DNA from: Gnetum montanum
Taxonomy: Eukaryota > Streptophyta > Gnetopsida > Gnetales > Gnetaceae
DNA: 64,000 nt
NCBI GenBank assembly: GCA_015680685.1
Contig: MNCI01028952.1
Location: 8,370-72,369, forward strand
Reading direction: 5' to 3'
Shown: positions 37,925-49,600 of the stretch, in pieces
Layout of the letters: each line of letters opens with the position of its first letter
Numbering within the stretch: position 1 is the stretch's first letter
Program-made: the position numbers and the translations under genes
Notes under the pieces: generated by a model
The model's input: only the letters and a program-made list of their open reading frames with translations
Databases searched by the model: none
What the model was told of the DNA's origin: nothing

Positions 37925-38641
37925 CATGGTGTCATGCTATCTTGAGGTACATGATGCATGATGTTGATGGGCCATGATTAAAATATTAATAAAGTATCAA
38001 AGTATTGAAATTTAATCTATTTTAATATAATTATGATAAGAAAAGTCTAGTCTAAGCTAAGCAATGAGTATTCATTGTCACTTATTGTACATGTCTTGAA
38101 ATGCTACCAAATGTAGCATTGTCAAGTTAACCAAGCATTAATATTACTGGGTTATCAAGCAAACATATATTACACTTGATGCAATAGTACTCATTCTATC
38201 ATGTTCTAATGTGCAAAAAAAGGTAAATCATTAGCTAAGTGCATGTGAAAGTAAACATTAAGTTGTGTATGAGAATATAAATTACATTAAAAGTTTGAAA
38301 AAGTAAATTTTTAATCTAAGTCAAAGTGTTGGAATGAAGATGAATTAATCTTGATCTTATTTTCTTCATGAACTATATCTAAATATAAGATCATTTGAAT
38401 AAAATCTTGTAAATTAATTCAAGTTCACACTAGAGGCATATTCTAACTTTTACAAAAATAAATTGTAAGAGGTTCACTACATTAATGATCAAATGATACC
38501 ATAAATGCAATAGGTGATGCATTTATATAGACATTAATGGCTATTGCATCAATATTAATGCATTAATGTAGCTTAGCCTATGGCAACATTGATGTGTTGA
38601 CATTAGTGCATAGAGGTGGCTGTCTTAGCTACTATTCATCA
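37925..38641 (-). mobile_element. Truncated LTR relic of the TGATGAG family
   Basis: The segment from GATGTTGATGGGCCATG to CTACTATTCATCA at 38641 aligns with the LTRs at 5273 and 46456. Shared blocks include AAGCTAAGCAATGAGTATTCATTG, CTTATTGTACATGTCTTGAAATGC and the AATCTTGATCTTATTT region. The minus-strand TATA box (TATATAAATG) is at about 38519-38528. An ATTAATG-rich tract occupies 38535-38625. The U5 side is missing. Confidence 0.75.
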
Positions 38642-38929
38642 TTCTCATTTTAATTCATACATGTTGTGATTCCATTTTTACTTTGCTAATTATTGGCCTC
38701 ATCGATATCAGAATAGTTGTATGTAAATATTCTACTTCATCATGTTTGCAACCTTTAATATTTTGCTTAGTAAAACTAAAGTAAGATTTTAAGCTTGTTT
38801 TGAATTTATTATTACAACAATATTTTTAACACACCATTTTTGGAGCTATAATTTTCCTCCATGGTACCACCCATGTTGTTGAGATTTTTGAATAATATCT
38901 CCTAAGATCTTATTGCTATTTTAATTATT

Positions 38930-39290
38930 CAAATAGAATGTTAAGAACCTGTACATGACTTCAGCTTCTAAGGACAAAAAATTAGCTTATCATAAAAGTG
39001 TTGTTTATGGGACTGAAGTTTTCACCTTTAATTCATTTGATAATAATTATTTTTGAAGTGTTTAAATTTTCTTCCATGATTTTTAGTTAACACTTGGACC
39101 CCAAACTACATATCCATAAATCACTATAGATTTTACATTTATCCAAAAAGATATTTTTGAGTTATTCAAATCCAAATATTGTTATTACTATATTTGTTCT
39201 TCATTTTATATAAATTCTTCTAACCATTTGCAACTTACTATGATATACAATGTTTTAACTTATAATTTGTGACATACTTCAAAATTCTTG
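38930..39290 (-). mobile_element. LINE fragment, post-RT region
   Basis: Minus-strand sequence gives IYGYVVWGPSVN, then NELKVKTSVP and SLEAEVMYR. These are collinear with YGCIVWG ... NELKVKMQTP ... LEAEAL of the LINE at 27456-27740. Stops and frameshifts are frequent. Confidence 0.6.
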
Positions 39291-39299
39291 CAAGGGAAT

Positions 39300-40436
39300 T
39301 TTTTTGTGAACAAAGAACCAAAAATCATTATATTAATAAGATAGTACAAAAATGCATTTACAATAGAAGGCATCATCCACAAACTTGAAAACATGAAACA
39401 AACACAAACATACCTAGAACAATCAAGAACAAGAACAAGAAGCTACCCTTAAGGCCAATGCACCAGGTGAAAGTAATATCCCAACAAATTAAAACTTGCA
39501 ACATAAAGAAACAACAAACAAAATGCCACTAAATAATGATGCTAAAACCTTAAGCTCCTATGATTATTCTAGGCTGAATCATTCATATGGGATGCGGAAA
39601 GATTGGTGGGATTGACATTATCATTGGGTAGAGATAGAAGCTTATGTGAATATTTTCACTTATACTATAAGTATTGATCAATCTAAAAAAATAAGTTGCA
39701 AGGAAAATTTGTCCTTACATGATAAGAATAATGTTAACTCAAAGATTAAAACAAATGTTAATAACCAGGTTATAGCTAATGCTAAAGATTCTCAATGTAA
39801 GGTATTAGAGCATACTTCTAACTTAAGGTACAAGTAGTAGGTTCTTAACTTAATCTAACAGTAATTACAAGAGGTCATGATGATTTTATAAGAGTTATAA
39901 CTCCTTATGAAGTACTCACATCCTAATAGAAGATAAGATAAGAGATATACCAATAATGAAGACATGGAGGAAGTGAACTAAAGATTAAAGATCGAGTATG
40001 TGAGACCCATTGAGATAAGGAAGTGGAATTGGAACAATAGCCACAACAATGATTCATAAAATTAGGAAGGACAAATATTCTATGTCACAAGCACAAACAA
40101 AAGCATGAAGCAATGCAAGAAGACATTATGAAACACATAGTTCATAACAAGAATCTGAACACAACAACCATAAAATTCAAGAAGTGACTCAAAGCCAAGA
40201 AGCAAGTATTAATAGAGACAGGAGTAATCTCTATAGCATAGGATCTAGTTTCCTAAAGAGGAAGACAAGGTCTAAGTTGTGCCATACATAGCCTAGTCCA
40301 GTTTCTTAAATAAGAAGAGAAGATCATTCGGAAGGTTATAATTGTGAAGAAAGAAATAGGCTTACAAAGAAGGATTTGCAAAGCCTACTGAAGCTATAAG
40401 TTAGAAAAGTTAAGGAAGAATTTCAATTGAAGAAGA
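39300..40436. other. Gene-free stretch
   Basis: AT-rich sequence with no convincing coding pattern. A 63-codon ORF at 39646-39837 is Asn/Lys-rich, resembles nothing recognised and is probably chance. Confidence 0.4.
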
Positions 40437-41053
40437 CTTAATGATGAGCGGTGAGGTACCCCTATGCTCAACCATATGAATACGAGTGTTTCATGCATGA
40501 TTCGGTCGAATTCCAAGGACTAAGTGCTTATGCGCCCTTGTGGAACAAGGATAGGTTGATTGATCGTTGTCTTCCCAAACTTACTTGTATGTCACGATTG
40601 TATGGTTAAGTAAGCTTGAGGCATATGATTTTTATATCTTTTATGTTTNNNNNNNNNNNNNNNNNNNNNNNNNNNNNNNNNNNNNNNNNNNNNNNNNNNN
40701 NNNNNNNNNNNNNNNNNNNNNNNNNNNNNNNNNNNNNNNNNNNNNNNNNNNNNNNNNNNNNNNNNGAATCGAAGAGCTCATTTTTATTGTCGTACACAAC
40801 GTGTGCTTAGGTACACAATGCTAGAATAAAGATCCATCCACACTTAGACCTTCTACTATGGGCACTTGGAAAATACTCTAACTTTCAAACAGACTACAAG
40901 AGTTTTACGACTTGATTGACTGCTAAAAGACTTTTTTTCCAATTGTGCGCTTGGGCATTGTATTTATAGGCTTGGGAGCAACAGCTCTAATAATTAGAGT
41001 AACCACTCTAATAATTAAAATAAACCGCTAGAGTAACCTCTCTCATCACTTAA
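40437..41053 (-). mobile_element. Solo LTR with TSD, containing a sequence gap
   Basis: The LTR is 40442-41048, flanked by CTTAA at 40437-40441 and 41049-41053. The plus-strand ends are TGATGAGCGGTGAGGTACCCC and CTCTCTCATCA. The minus-strand TATA box (TATAAATA) is at 40961-40968. Its edge tract includes CTCTAATAATTAGAG (40985-40999), an inverted repeat with one central base. A run of 117 N at 40649-40765 hides part of it, so its true length is unknown. Confidence 0.93.
40649..40765. other. Assembly gap of 117 N
   Basis: Unknown bases inside the solo LTR. ORFs read through it are meaningless. Confidence 0.99.
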
Positions 41054-41784
41054 GAAAGTAAAGACTTCAAACTTTGATAAATCCACATACAGAAGTTCAA
41101 TATACAGTAATAGAGTAATTTGATTATTAGCATATGATGAAGCAAATACAATCCAAAATAAGATGCACTGCAAAAGGAAGAGCAACACCACCTAAACACA
41201 AGAAGTGCTTACGAACTTAGCATGAGTGAACTTGGAGATATAAGAAGCCCAAAGATGAAGATTACGAATTACTAAAAACAAGTACTAAATTATGAAAATA
41301 ATACAATGTAACTTTGTTCATTATAAGAGGATTTATAAGTTGTATTCCAATAAGACTTATAATATTCACAATTGCAAAGCATTATGAAGATCGGTTATCA
41401 TTAAAAAGAGGGCTACGATCTTACATTTTTATGATATTAATATTACTATCAATTATGAATAATGCATTCTCTTGGAAAAGATCATGATGCAATAATCTTG
41501 TATTATGAGAGCAATGTAAGTCAACAAGCATACAAGAGACTTTAACATAAGGTCAAATCTAAGTGACGAAATAATCATGATGGTCAATATATGCCATCAT
41601 TTTCTATTGGATCATCCTTTCTTACAAATTTGGTATTTTACCACAACTTTCTATTGCTAAATCAAATCTTTTTACTACTTTCAGTTTAAGCATGAATGTT
41701 AAAAATGATGTAAATGTCAAGACTAGGACCATCATCCTTGCTAACAATTTGGGGGTGTGGGAATCCAAAACTTTTTTTTAACAA

Positions 41785-41860
41785 GATTTACCCCAAAGAC
41801 ATGTAGTCAAATTAACTTTATAACTCAGTGTTATTCACTAAAATTGAACCTACAACTTGG
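41785..41860 (-). mobile_element. SINE, family 1, 5'-truncated
   Basis: The minus strand shows the B-box-like GTTCAATTTTAGTG, then AACACTGAGTTATAAAGTTAATT and the tail GACTACATGTCTTTGGGGTA. The A-box half is absent. Confidence 0.5.
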
Positions 41861-43986
41861 TTTTTTTATTGCCATTTGATCATTCTTATCAATAACATTA
41901 ATATAATTTTTGTATCTTTAGTTTCACATTATTTTTTTCTCTCTTCAACTTCAACATGTTTTTTCTTTTCCGTAACATCTTTTTTTCTTACACAAAAAAG
42001 GACAAACATTGAACAAATGTCCTCTATGATGACAAAAATTAGTTGAATGTAAGTCTTCCTATCTACTTGCTATTCCAATTCCTTTTTATGTTAAAATATT
42101 AATTTCAACAAAAATAAAAAAGTCTACGAGAAGCAAATGGTGCAGAAATAGATTCTATATACTTAATGGACTGATAATAATAACAATTTGCTTCATAATT
42201 CTCTAAAAAATCAATAAAAAATTAAATAGCTTAACAAAAAACATAAAACTTTAAAATATTTTTAAGATTAGGTATCAAAATCTAGTGTCCATTTGCATAT
42301 TTAAGTAATAAAGTTAGCTCTCCGCTTCCTAGGATACATATGCATAGTTCATGAACAAAACAAAACAAGCTTCACTCATTTTTGTTACGAGTATTTAAAA
42401 ACTTTGATTACAATGACAAAACTCTAACATCCTCCAGGAAAGTTTAGATTTCATAGTATGAACTTTTTGATTTTCGAAAGGCCACGCACTTCACCTTTCT
42501 AACGGACATACTTTTCCCCTCCTTAGCATTGTAACCAAAATTAAATCTGAGAATCCAACGTCTGTTAGCCTCCTTGCAAAAATCATGCACTTTCAGGCCT
42601 TCAAAGTAAACAGCAGCTAAGATTTTTACGGTTCAGGAAACTACATTCCTCGATTCCAGAATGCAACATGAATGAATTGTATTGTGACTGTTTCCATCGC
42701 GAAGTTCCAAGTGTAGATCGTAAATGCTACAAATTAAAATTCCAAACCTGTGTGTCTTCCATTGACGGTCATGCAGAAACACTGCATCGTCGATTCTGAC
42801 TGCTACATAAATACTACAAAATGCGTTACATCATTTCAAATGTAAGCTAATGTCCTCCCAGTTTTATACAAAGCCTAGGGTAAAGTCATTTGAAATTTGA
42901 AGGTAATACAAAGTATGTTTTGGAAGAACACTGACAGGACAATCTTTCACATGTAAAGTACGGATGGGAATCAGAGCTTACGCTCAACAGAGCAATCTAT
43001 GCAACAGTTTTTTCCACTTTTGTATTAGCTTTCCGTTAATGGGAGGTTCTGCTGCGTTTTGAGCTAACACCGTATCTTGGTGTCGGCTCGCCCACTTTTA
43101 AAGTCTTGTCATGCAGTGATTTTGCTGGCTCTATAACATCGCCAACTTTTGAAGTCTTTTCAGGCCGTGGATTTGCTGGATCTATAATATCGCCATGCCC
43201 GGGCCATCTATTTATTTTGACACAGACTCGTCCTGGTTCTGCAGAAGGCTGCCAAACCTATTCGTACTTGAAGATTCCTGAATCACAAAATTCACAACCA
43301 AAGCTAGCAGTAAGTAAGCGACAAAGTTTCAAAGCTGGATGCCATCATGCAAGAACGGATCAGAAAGAAAGTCGGCCCATATTCTGTCAATTCACCGACG
43401 GAACCTGTGAAGTGGCCCATAAAATATTAAATGTAAATGCGAACTGTTCACTCAAATTCTCGAAAAAATCTGAATTTTGTACCGATACCACAGTATACCG
43501 ATGGTATGGCCAGAAACAGTGATCTCCTTTATCTCTGCAATGACAAGCGAACAAACTAGTAGTTCACAGAGAGTTTTCAATTCCTTCCGCCTTTTTTTTC
43601 CTTTCCAGTTCCTTCAGCTTGATTGAGAGTCTGGACCATTTCCTCCGGATTCGTGCTTTGTCCCATTTGCCTTCTGAGCAACAAAATTTTTAATCACGTA
43701 CTGTAGGGACACAAGCTCATCGAGCTGCATTATGTCTCGAAATCAAAATCCCATCAGCAACGGGACTGGATCGATCTTCGGCTCTCATTTAGCGCAATGA
43801 AGCCAAATCCCCTCGCTATCAGGCATTGGCGTAATGGCGTCGTCGTCCGGCGAAAATCTCCTTTGCTTTGAAAGTAACAGATCGGAGGACGAAGAACCAT
43901 TGCAGAAATAAATGCAGGTTTTGTCCTTGAGCGCTTCCACGAATGCGCCCTGGGCCTGCACTTTCTTCGGCTGGCTCTCGTCGCTC

Positions 43987-43999
43987 GAACTTTGCAGAA
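43987..43999 (+). promoter_or_regulatory. Heat-shock-element-like site, copy 1
   Basis: GAACTTTGCAGAA fits GAAnnTTCnnGAA with one mismatch (TTG for TTC). It lies about 36 bases upstream of the TATA box and is identical in copy 2 (51400-51412). Confidence 0.45.
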
Positions 44000-44034
44000 C
44001 TCTCCCGATTCATTCACCGGGACAAGCCGCGGCG

Positions 44035-44045
44035 TTTATAAATAC
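44035..44045 (+). promoter_or_regulatory. TATA box of MGNC gene, copy 1
   Basis: TTTATAAATAC lies about 50 bases before the ATG, implying a 5' UTR of only about 20-25 bases. The equivalent CATAAATATT is present in copy 2. Confidence 0.6.
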
Positions 44046-44093
44046 CTGCAAATTCTCCGCCGCACATTGTAGATCGAGCTCAGGCTGTACCGC

Positions 44094-44438
44094 ATGGGAA
44101 ATTGCTTCGGCAACGGTTTCATTAATGAGGCTGGGGTTCCTAGGGATTCTGTAGGCAATGATATACTGGAAAATGAGGGAATTTATGACGACGACGCGGA
44201 GAATAGCAATAACGCTATGCTGAATTCTGTAGAGGTTGTGTGTAGTAAGTTTAACGGGAAGATCCCAGCGAAGCGGATATCAGAGATAGTTTCTCGGCGG
44301 ATGATGAGCGAAGAAGAAGTTATGGCCCTTGCTTCGTATCTGATCAGGCTCAGGCTCAGCCGTGCCCGCCAATGGAAGAAGTTGCAGAAGAATTCGGGCT
44401 GGAAACCGTCGCTGGAGTGCATTATCGAAGAAGAGTGA
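44094..44438 (+). CDS. Small MGNC-start protein of unknown function, copy 1
   Basis: An uninterrupted 114-residue ORF; its paralog at 51510 shows conservation strongest at the ends. The start MGNCF fits N-myristoylation of Gly2 with a neighbouring palmitoylatable Cys4, so a peripheral membrane protein is inferred. Residues about 10-45 are variable and acidic. From about 46 it is conserved: CSKFNGKIPAKRISEI, SRRMMSEEEVMALASYLIRLRLSRAR, then a basic stretch and PSLECIIEEE. The centre looks helical and amphipathic, with a basic face. It has no transmembrane segment, EF-hand or kinase domain. The ATG lies 50 bases from a TATA box and starts the paralogous region, supporting this start. No intron is visible. 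I do not recognise the family. Between the copies, many coding changes are conservative. Confidence 0.8.
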   Translation: MGNCFGNGFINEAGVPRDSVGNDILENEGIYDDDAENSNNAMLNSVEVVCSKFNGKIPAKRISEIVSRRMMSEEEVMALASYLIRLRLSRARQWKKLQKNSGWKPSLECIIEEE

Positions 44439-44659
44439 TGGATTGATGAACTGCATCAAGTTTATTAGAATGAAAGATTTCAGAGCTTCATGGCTCTGCA
44501 ACTCGCTGCTACTTAAAGACTTATTTTCCATTATTACGATCACTAGTCTAGTACTTGGTATTTATTTCTGTTAATGTATTTTGTACAAGTCTTATTTTTT
44601 TCTGAATGTTCGTAAGGAGGCGCTGGAAACACAGTGCCGTCGTCATATATATTTAATTA

Positions 44660-45325
44660 CTTTTTTTAATGATACTATGTTCTTGTGAGGCCACGCGCAG
44701 AGTCATTACAGGTAACGATAGAATGCTTCCACAAACAAATTGTTATCTCGGATTTCTTCGATTTTATATGCGGAATTTTCGATAAATGTTTTGTTTAAAG
44801 CTAATAAAATTACCTATTTTGCTGTGGGGGCAATGTTGTAATACCAGTCTTGAGTTGTTTTGTCTTATTTAAAAAATTAACAAAATTTAATTTAAATTAT
44901 TTTAAATTTACACCATTAGTAATGACAATAAAAATGGTTGAGATTACCAAAATTTTTATTGTACAGAACACAAATAATTAATAATTGTTATAGGAAATCT
45001 ATTCATGTAAGCAATTCTCCTTTTTAGTGTTTTGCTTGTCAACATACATGTATATCCTTTTTCGTGAAATCACATTGTGGAAAATTGAACTTGACACCTT
45101 TCCTAGTACGGTCATTGTACTTGCTAGTAAATATTTATGTTATCTTTTAAAGAATCACATTGTGTTATAGATAGGTGGTACAAGGAGTTAACTCATTCTT
45201 TTTGTTAGGCAAGACATTACTAATTTGAATCACACTTAAGACATTGTTATATTTCTATATAATTCTTCTAAACTAGCATATTGACTATATTGGGGGTGGT
45301 GTTGGAACTTGGAAATAATCATAAT
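44660..45325. other. AT-rich intergenic DNA
   Basis: No gene seen. A block at about 45200-45300 resembles sequence at 33790-33890 (TTTGAATCACACTTAAGACAT-type), pointing to an old interspersed repeat. Confidence 0.4.
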
Positions 45326-45328
45326 AAA

Positions 45329-45432
45329 GGTATACCCCAAGATATATAACTTAGTATTGCCCACCAAAATTGAGCCCATGACTAGGAGCTTTCAAATCAC
45401 GAGTCTTACTACTATGCTAATACCTCATTGTT
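45329..45432 (-). mobile_element. tRNA-derived SINE, family 1
   Basis: Minus strand: AATGAGGTATTAGCATAGTAGTAAGAC (A box), GGGCTCAATTTTGGTGGGCAATAC (B box), TAAGTTATATATCTTGGGGTATACC (end). All family landmarks are present. Confidence 0.7.
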
Positions 45433-45435
45433 AAT

Positions 45436-45537
45436 GTTGACTATATGTCTTGGGGTATACTTAAACATAGGTACACTCTGAGATATATAGTCCAATTAGA
45501 ACTTTATATCTTAGCATTACTCACCATAATCAAATAG
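45436..45537. mobile_element. SINE family 1 tail pieces, opposite orientations
   Basis: A plus-strand tail GACTATATGTCTTGGGGTATAC (45438-45459) is followed by a minus-strand partial copy running from GGTACACTCTGAGATATATAG to CTTAGCATTACTCACC. The neighbouring complete copy suggests nested insertion or inversion. Confidence 0.5.
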
Positions 45538-46072
45538 CTTCATGTAGATATTTTACCTATAGTAAACATAATCAACATATTCTCTTGAGTAAGAATTGGA
45601 TCTTGCATCTTGAATATCATATCTTTCATTTAAGATATGATATTTGGTAAACATTGATTTTCATGTAATAGATCATAACATTCAAAGATTGCTACATCAT
45701 TGTTCTGGGAAAGCCCTTGGAAGAAAGATCAAAGAAGACATGGGAAGAAACAATCGAAGATGACTTGAAAAAACTATAAATAAACAAAAATCTAGCTCTT
45801 TATAAAGATGAATGGTGAAAAGTAACTCATGTTGCTAACCCCATTTTGTTGGGACAAGGCTAGGATGATGATGATGAGATCATAAAACTCATGTTAGATT
45901 AATTTAATTTTGATTAAATAAAATCCAAGCTCTACCCTTATCTCGTGTCATTCAACCTATATTAATAATATTTTAACTTTCTTGATTAACTAAATGTATC
46001 TAATTATGTCGACTGCACCCTCTTGAATTTATTGAACCATATTAGTTTCAGAATTCATTTTATAGAACTTAT

Positions 46073-46155
46073 CTATAACTCAGTGTTGTTGCTTACAATT
46101 AAACTTATGCCTTGGGTTTTGGTACCAAAACTTTTTACCACTAAGGTAACACTTA
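46073..46155 (-). mobile_element. Possible SINE family 1 fragment
   Basis: CTATAACTCAGTGTTGTTGCTTACAATTAAAC and ACCACTAAGGTAACACTTATTG are collinear with the family on the minus strand, but both boxes are damaged. Confidence 0.35.
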
Positions 46156-46455
46156 TTGAAGCTAATTTTTATAAACTTTTTACAATCATGGTTGACGGGT
46201 CTTGCCCTTTATATAAATGTATTAAGATGTGTGTGTATGTATATAATTTACAAAAAAATATATAGATATGTTTTCCATCTAAACAAAATACAATATAAGG
46301 ATTGATGTATTTGAACATACTAAAGAAAAATGACACCTTTTTATTAGCATATTTTAAGGGTTGAAAAATCCAATTATTCCAAAATGTTCATTGGATTAAT
46401 GTGTGTTAAAACTTCATCCAAGAAAATGTCTACGTAGAAAAAATATCCTAGATAT

Positions 46456-47263
46456 TGATGAGCGGTGGAGTAATCCAACACCCAACCATACAAGTCACAA
46501 GTGTTCACATGTGACTAGATCATAATCCATGGATGAGGCAATGTGAATATGCTAGTAATCGGTTTCAATTCAAGAATGTTGTCTTTCCATGTGGAGTTAG
46601 TGAAATCTATGTGTATGGTTTAGCTCATAATGAGGCATATGATAAATAATGTTGTTGGGCCATTACTACTCCTAGTGAACATGATGAAATGGAAATAGTT
46701 TCTAACTCTAAGTAAAACAGTGAAAAAATCTATTCTACTCTAAGGTGATGGCTATCTGATTTTGGTCTACCATACATGCCTTGGATTGATGCAATCATCA
46801 CTGAGATTACCAAGTGTACCACTACTGGGCGTACCAAGTGATAACACTATTGGGTTACCAAATAACTACACTTAGCGCTTGAAACCAATCATATCCATAC
46901 TGCTTACTTTTAACATGTAAAATAAAGTGCTTGTAAAGTAAATGATTAACTAGGGAAAACATGAACAATTATTCTAAGTAAATAGAAAGAAAACTAGGTG
47001 GATGCTGCAATGATGATAAGCAATCTTGATCTTTATTGTCGGTCATGAACTATGTCCAAGTACAATTCACTCAAATAAAGACACTGTACAATCACTCAAC
47101 ACCACGCTATGGGCATACACTTCTAAGTGCTAAAGACTAAATTCACAGAAACAAACTTTAAAGAGTTTCGCTACTATGGAATGAAATCTATTGCGAATCC
47201 GTGCACGCATCTTGTGATATTGCATATATGATGACGTAGCTAGTGCTACGATATCGTAGTTAA
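46456..47263 (-). mobile_element. LTR relic of the TGATGAG family
   Basis: It begins TGATGAGCGGTGGAGTAATCC after GATAT. Shared blocks include CAACCATACAAGTCACAAGTG, GAGGCATATGATAAATAATG, TGGTCTACCATACATGCCTTG and CAATCTTGATCTTTATTG. A GATATT/GATATC-containing tract is at 47211-47263. The outer edge is unclear, and it is inserted into the repeat that is also found at 34260-34390. Confidence 0.75.
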
Positions 47264-47516
47264 CCAAAAATTGATTTTTGAGATACCAAAGTATAGTTTT
47301 ATAAAAAAATTAGAAAAGTGAGATAATAATCTTTATAAGCTACATAGATAGTATGCAATCAGATTTTTCTTCGAAAAAGTAGATAAATTACTATGAACTC
47401 CATTTGTGAATTGTTATTTAAAAGTAGAGTGCACCTCATAGGTTTGTTGTTTTGGATGTAATATATTTTTAATTTAAATTATAATGGAAATTTATATGCA
47501 TATAACAAAACCAGAA

Positions 47517-47905
47517 TCTTCTTGTCATATTGTATCATCCATAACTTGCATATTTTTTATTTTGCCACACATTTAGATTCATCATTATTTGGAGTTGATT
47601 TCTCAATGGTTGGAGAGAAAATAAATAACACAATTCATGGCTAGTTAACATGTAGCAAGGGTTAGTTTTAGGAAAAATGGCCACTTGCAAGAAAAAATAA
47701 GTTTTTTTTAAAGATATAATAACATCTATAGCTTACATTGTATTATCCATAGCTTGCATATTTTTTTTCTTTCTAAGACGTTTAAAATCATATTATATTT
47801 ATCATGAGTTGTATTTTATTTCTCAAGGGATAGAGAGAATAAATAGCATTAGAGTTAACAACAAGTTGAAATGTAGCGGTAACAATTAGTTTTAATAAAA
47901 TAGGA
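47517..47905. repeat. Diverged tandem duplication, unit about 200 bp
   Basis: Unit 1 (about 47517-47710) and unit 2 (about 47727-47905) share CATATTGTATCATCCATA/ACATTGTATTATCCATA, GCTTGCATATTTTTT, TTTCTCAA then GAGAGAATAAATA, and GTTAGTTTTA. It is AT-rich with no coding potential. Confidence 0.65.
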
Positions 47906-48340
47906 AAAGAAGAAAACCTGGGGAAAAAGAAAAAAAATATTTTAAAGATATAACATCTACAATAAAAACAACTAGTTATAGTAAAAAAGGTAAACAAAGG
48001 AAAAAAAAATTTATCACAACAAAAATGACTCTTGCTATTTTATTATAAAACTAGCTTTGTAAGTTTTGATATTTTTCAAGATAAATCAATCTTTTTGATA
48101 TTTGTCAAGATAAATCAATCTTTTTTTATTTGCATTTTAAACTAGCATATTTAGTTTCTATTATAAACACATAATTACCATGTGAATATTGTTTACATGA
48201 AAAAACAAGTCTCCTCAACTTTTGTCATAAACAATTAAACATATTGCTATTATGAATGTTTAATTTTTATAACATGAAGTATTTAATTTTCTGACAAAAA
48301 CTAAGCTTACTTCACCCTTTCTTATAGACACAAATTTACC

Positions 48341-48468
48341 AACAATGAGGTGTTAGCCTAGTGATAAGATACTTTATTTGAAAGCTCCAGGTTATGGGTT
48401 TAATTTCGGTAGACAATGCTGAGTTATATAAAGTTCTAATTGAACTATATATCTTGAGGTATACCTAT
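48341..48468 (+). mobile_element. tRNA-derived SINE, family 1
   Basis: A box GTTAGCCTAGTGATAAGAT at 48352-48370, B box GGGTTTAATTTCGG at 48397-48410, then GAGTTATATAAAGTTCTAATTG and the end ACTATATATCTTGAGGTATACC. Confidence 0.75.
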
Positions 48469-48469
48469 G

Positions 48470-49600
48470 TTTTACTTATTTTGGGTTCTAATACCCTCAC
48501 AAAATTTTCAACTTCCTTGTATTCTAATGATTTCCATCATAATTTTGACGACAAAAAATAGCCTTGTTAATTTTATTATAATAGTCTAATTTGGGGGGAA
48601 AATAATCTCTTCAAAATACTAGCCTCTTTAGATTCTCTTATAAGTAAAGACTCATTTTCTTATGGTTTTTTAAAGAGCCTTGTTGCTTAGCATGCTTGTA
48701 AATTGACATCCAGAATTTGTAACAAGTTTCAACCAAGCACAGCCTACTTTGTCTATTTGATTTCTTTGCATTTAGAATTATCTTTGATCACTTGTTCTCT
48801 ACTCTATTTGGAAGCTTTAGTGTGTAGTTATTTTCTAGCAGCAAAAGTAGAGCTCTAACCTCTTTTCAAGTATCAAACACTAGTTTAGCTATATATTTAT
48901 GATATTACTAAAAATTAATTTTCCAAAGATAAAGTCTAGGTTACAAAGTAGTTGGACGCTCACAAATAATAATTTCGATGAAAAAGTTAATCTCTTATCA
49001 TGGTATTATAATGATAATTATTTATTTACCATTGCAAAGTCTAGTAAAAAAAGAAAAAAACATTGCCAAGAGAACTCATTATGATGATAAAATTATTTTA
49101 CCATGATAGAGGAGGACTATCTTGGATGGGGCTGGTAATTGGCCTATCAGCCAAAACTAGATTCTCAAAGATGGTGGTTTTCAACAACAACTTCAAGCAA
49201 GAAAGTAAGAAATCTGAACAATTGATTTATTTTCTATGGTATTAATATCTTTTTATTTTAGAGGCTCAAAGATGGGAAGCTTTGAACCTTCATTGCTATT
49301 TGTGATTGATGTATTTTTTTTCTTTAAATAGAGTTTTCTCCTTCTCTTTACAAAAAGCTTGAAAAGGCATCCTCAAAATTGAGGGGCTTTCTCTTTAGAC
49401 TCTCTTAGATAATCTAATAGACCCTAAATTCTTTTATTATTATTATTCATTTTTTTGGGTTCAATAACCACCTCATTCTCTTGATTTTCTTATAAAATCT
49501 AGTTCATGGACAAAATTGCCTGTTACCAAAATTGTGAAAACATTATTTATAATAATGCCATGGCAAAAGTATGTAGTCTTATGTTTTTAGAAAAACATTA
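48470..49600. other. Gene-free AT-rich stretch
   Basis: Only short chance ORFs (48899-49084, 49063-49245) with Lys/Asn-rich products. No family recognised. Confidence 0.4.

Larger units (their letters stand above)
42780..44650 (+). repeat. Duplicated locus, copy 1 (small MGNC gene plus upstream region)
   Basis: This segment and 50430-52110 are paralogous from roughly 1.2 kb upstream of the MGNC gene to just past its stop. Matching blocks include CATGTAAAGTACGGATGGGAATCAG, TTCTGTCAATTCACCGACGG, GCCCATAAAATATTAAATGTA and the whole proximal promoter. Intervening DNA (44.7-50.4 kb) is mostly transposon-derived. Confidence 0.85.

Noticed and set aside
40567-40824. ORFs crossing 40649-40765.
   Set aside because: They read through Ns.
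43106-43522. 138-codon plus-strand ORF upstream of MGNC copy 1.
   Set aside because: The paralogous segment near 50600-50990 does not keep the frame, and the product has no recognisable domain.
43754-44017. Minus-strand ORF over the MGNC promoter, with a similar one at 51212-51529.
   Set aside because: Between copies the indels (8 and 2 bases) break the frame, so similarity reflects DNA duplication, not coding selection.
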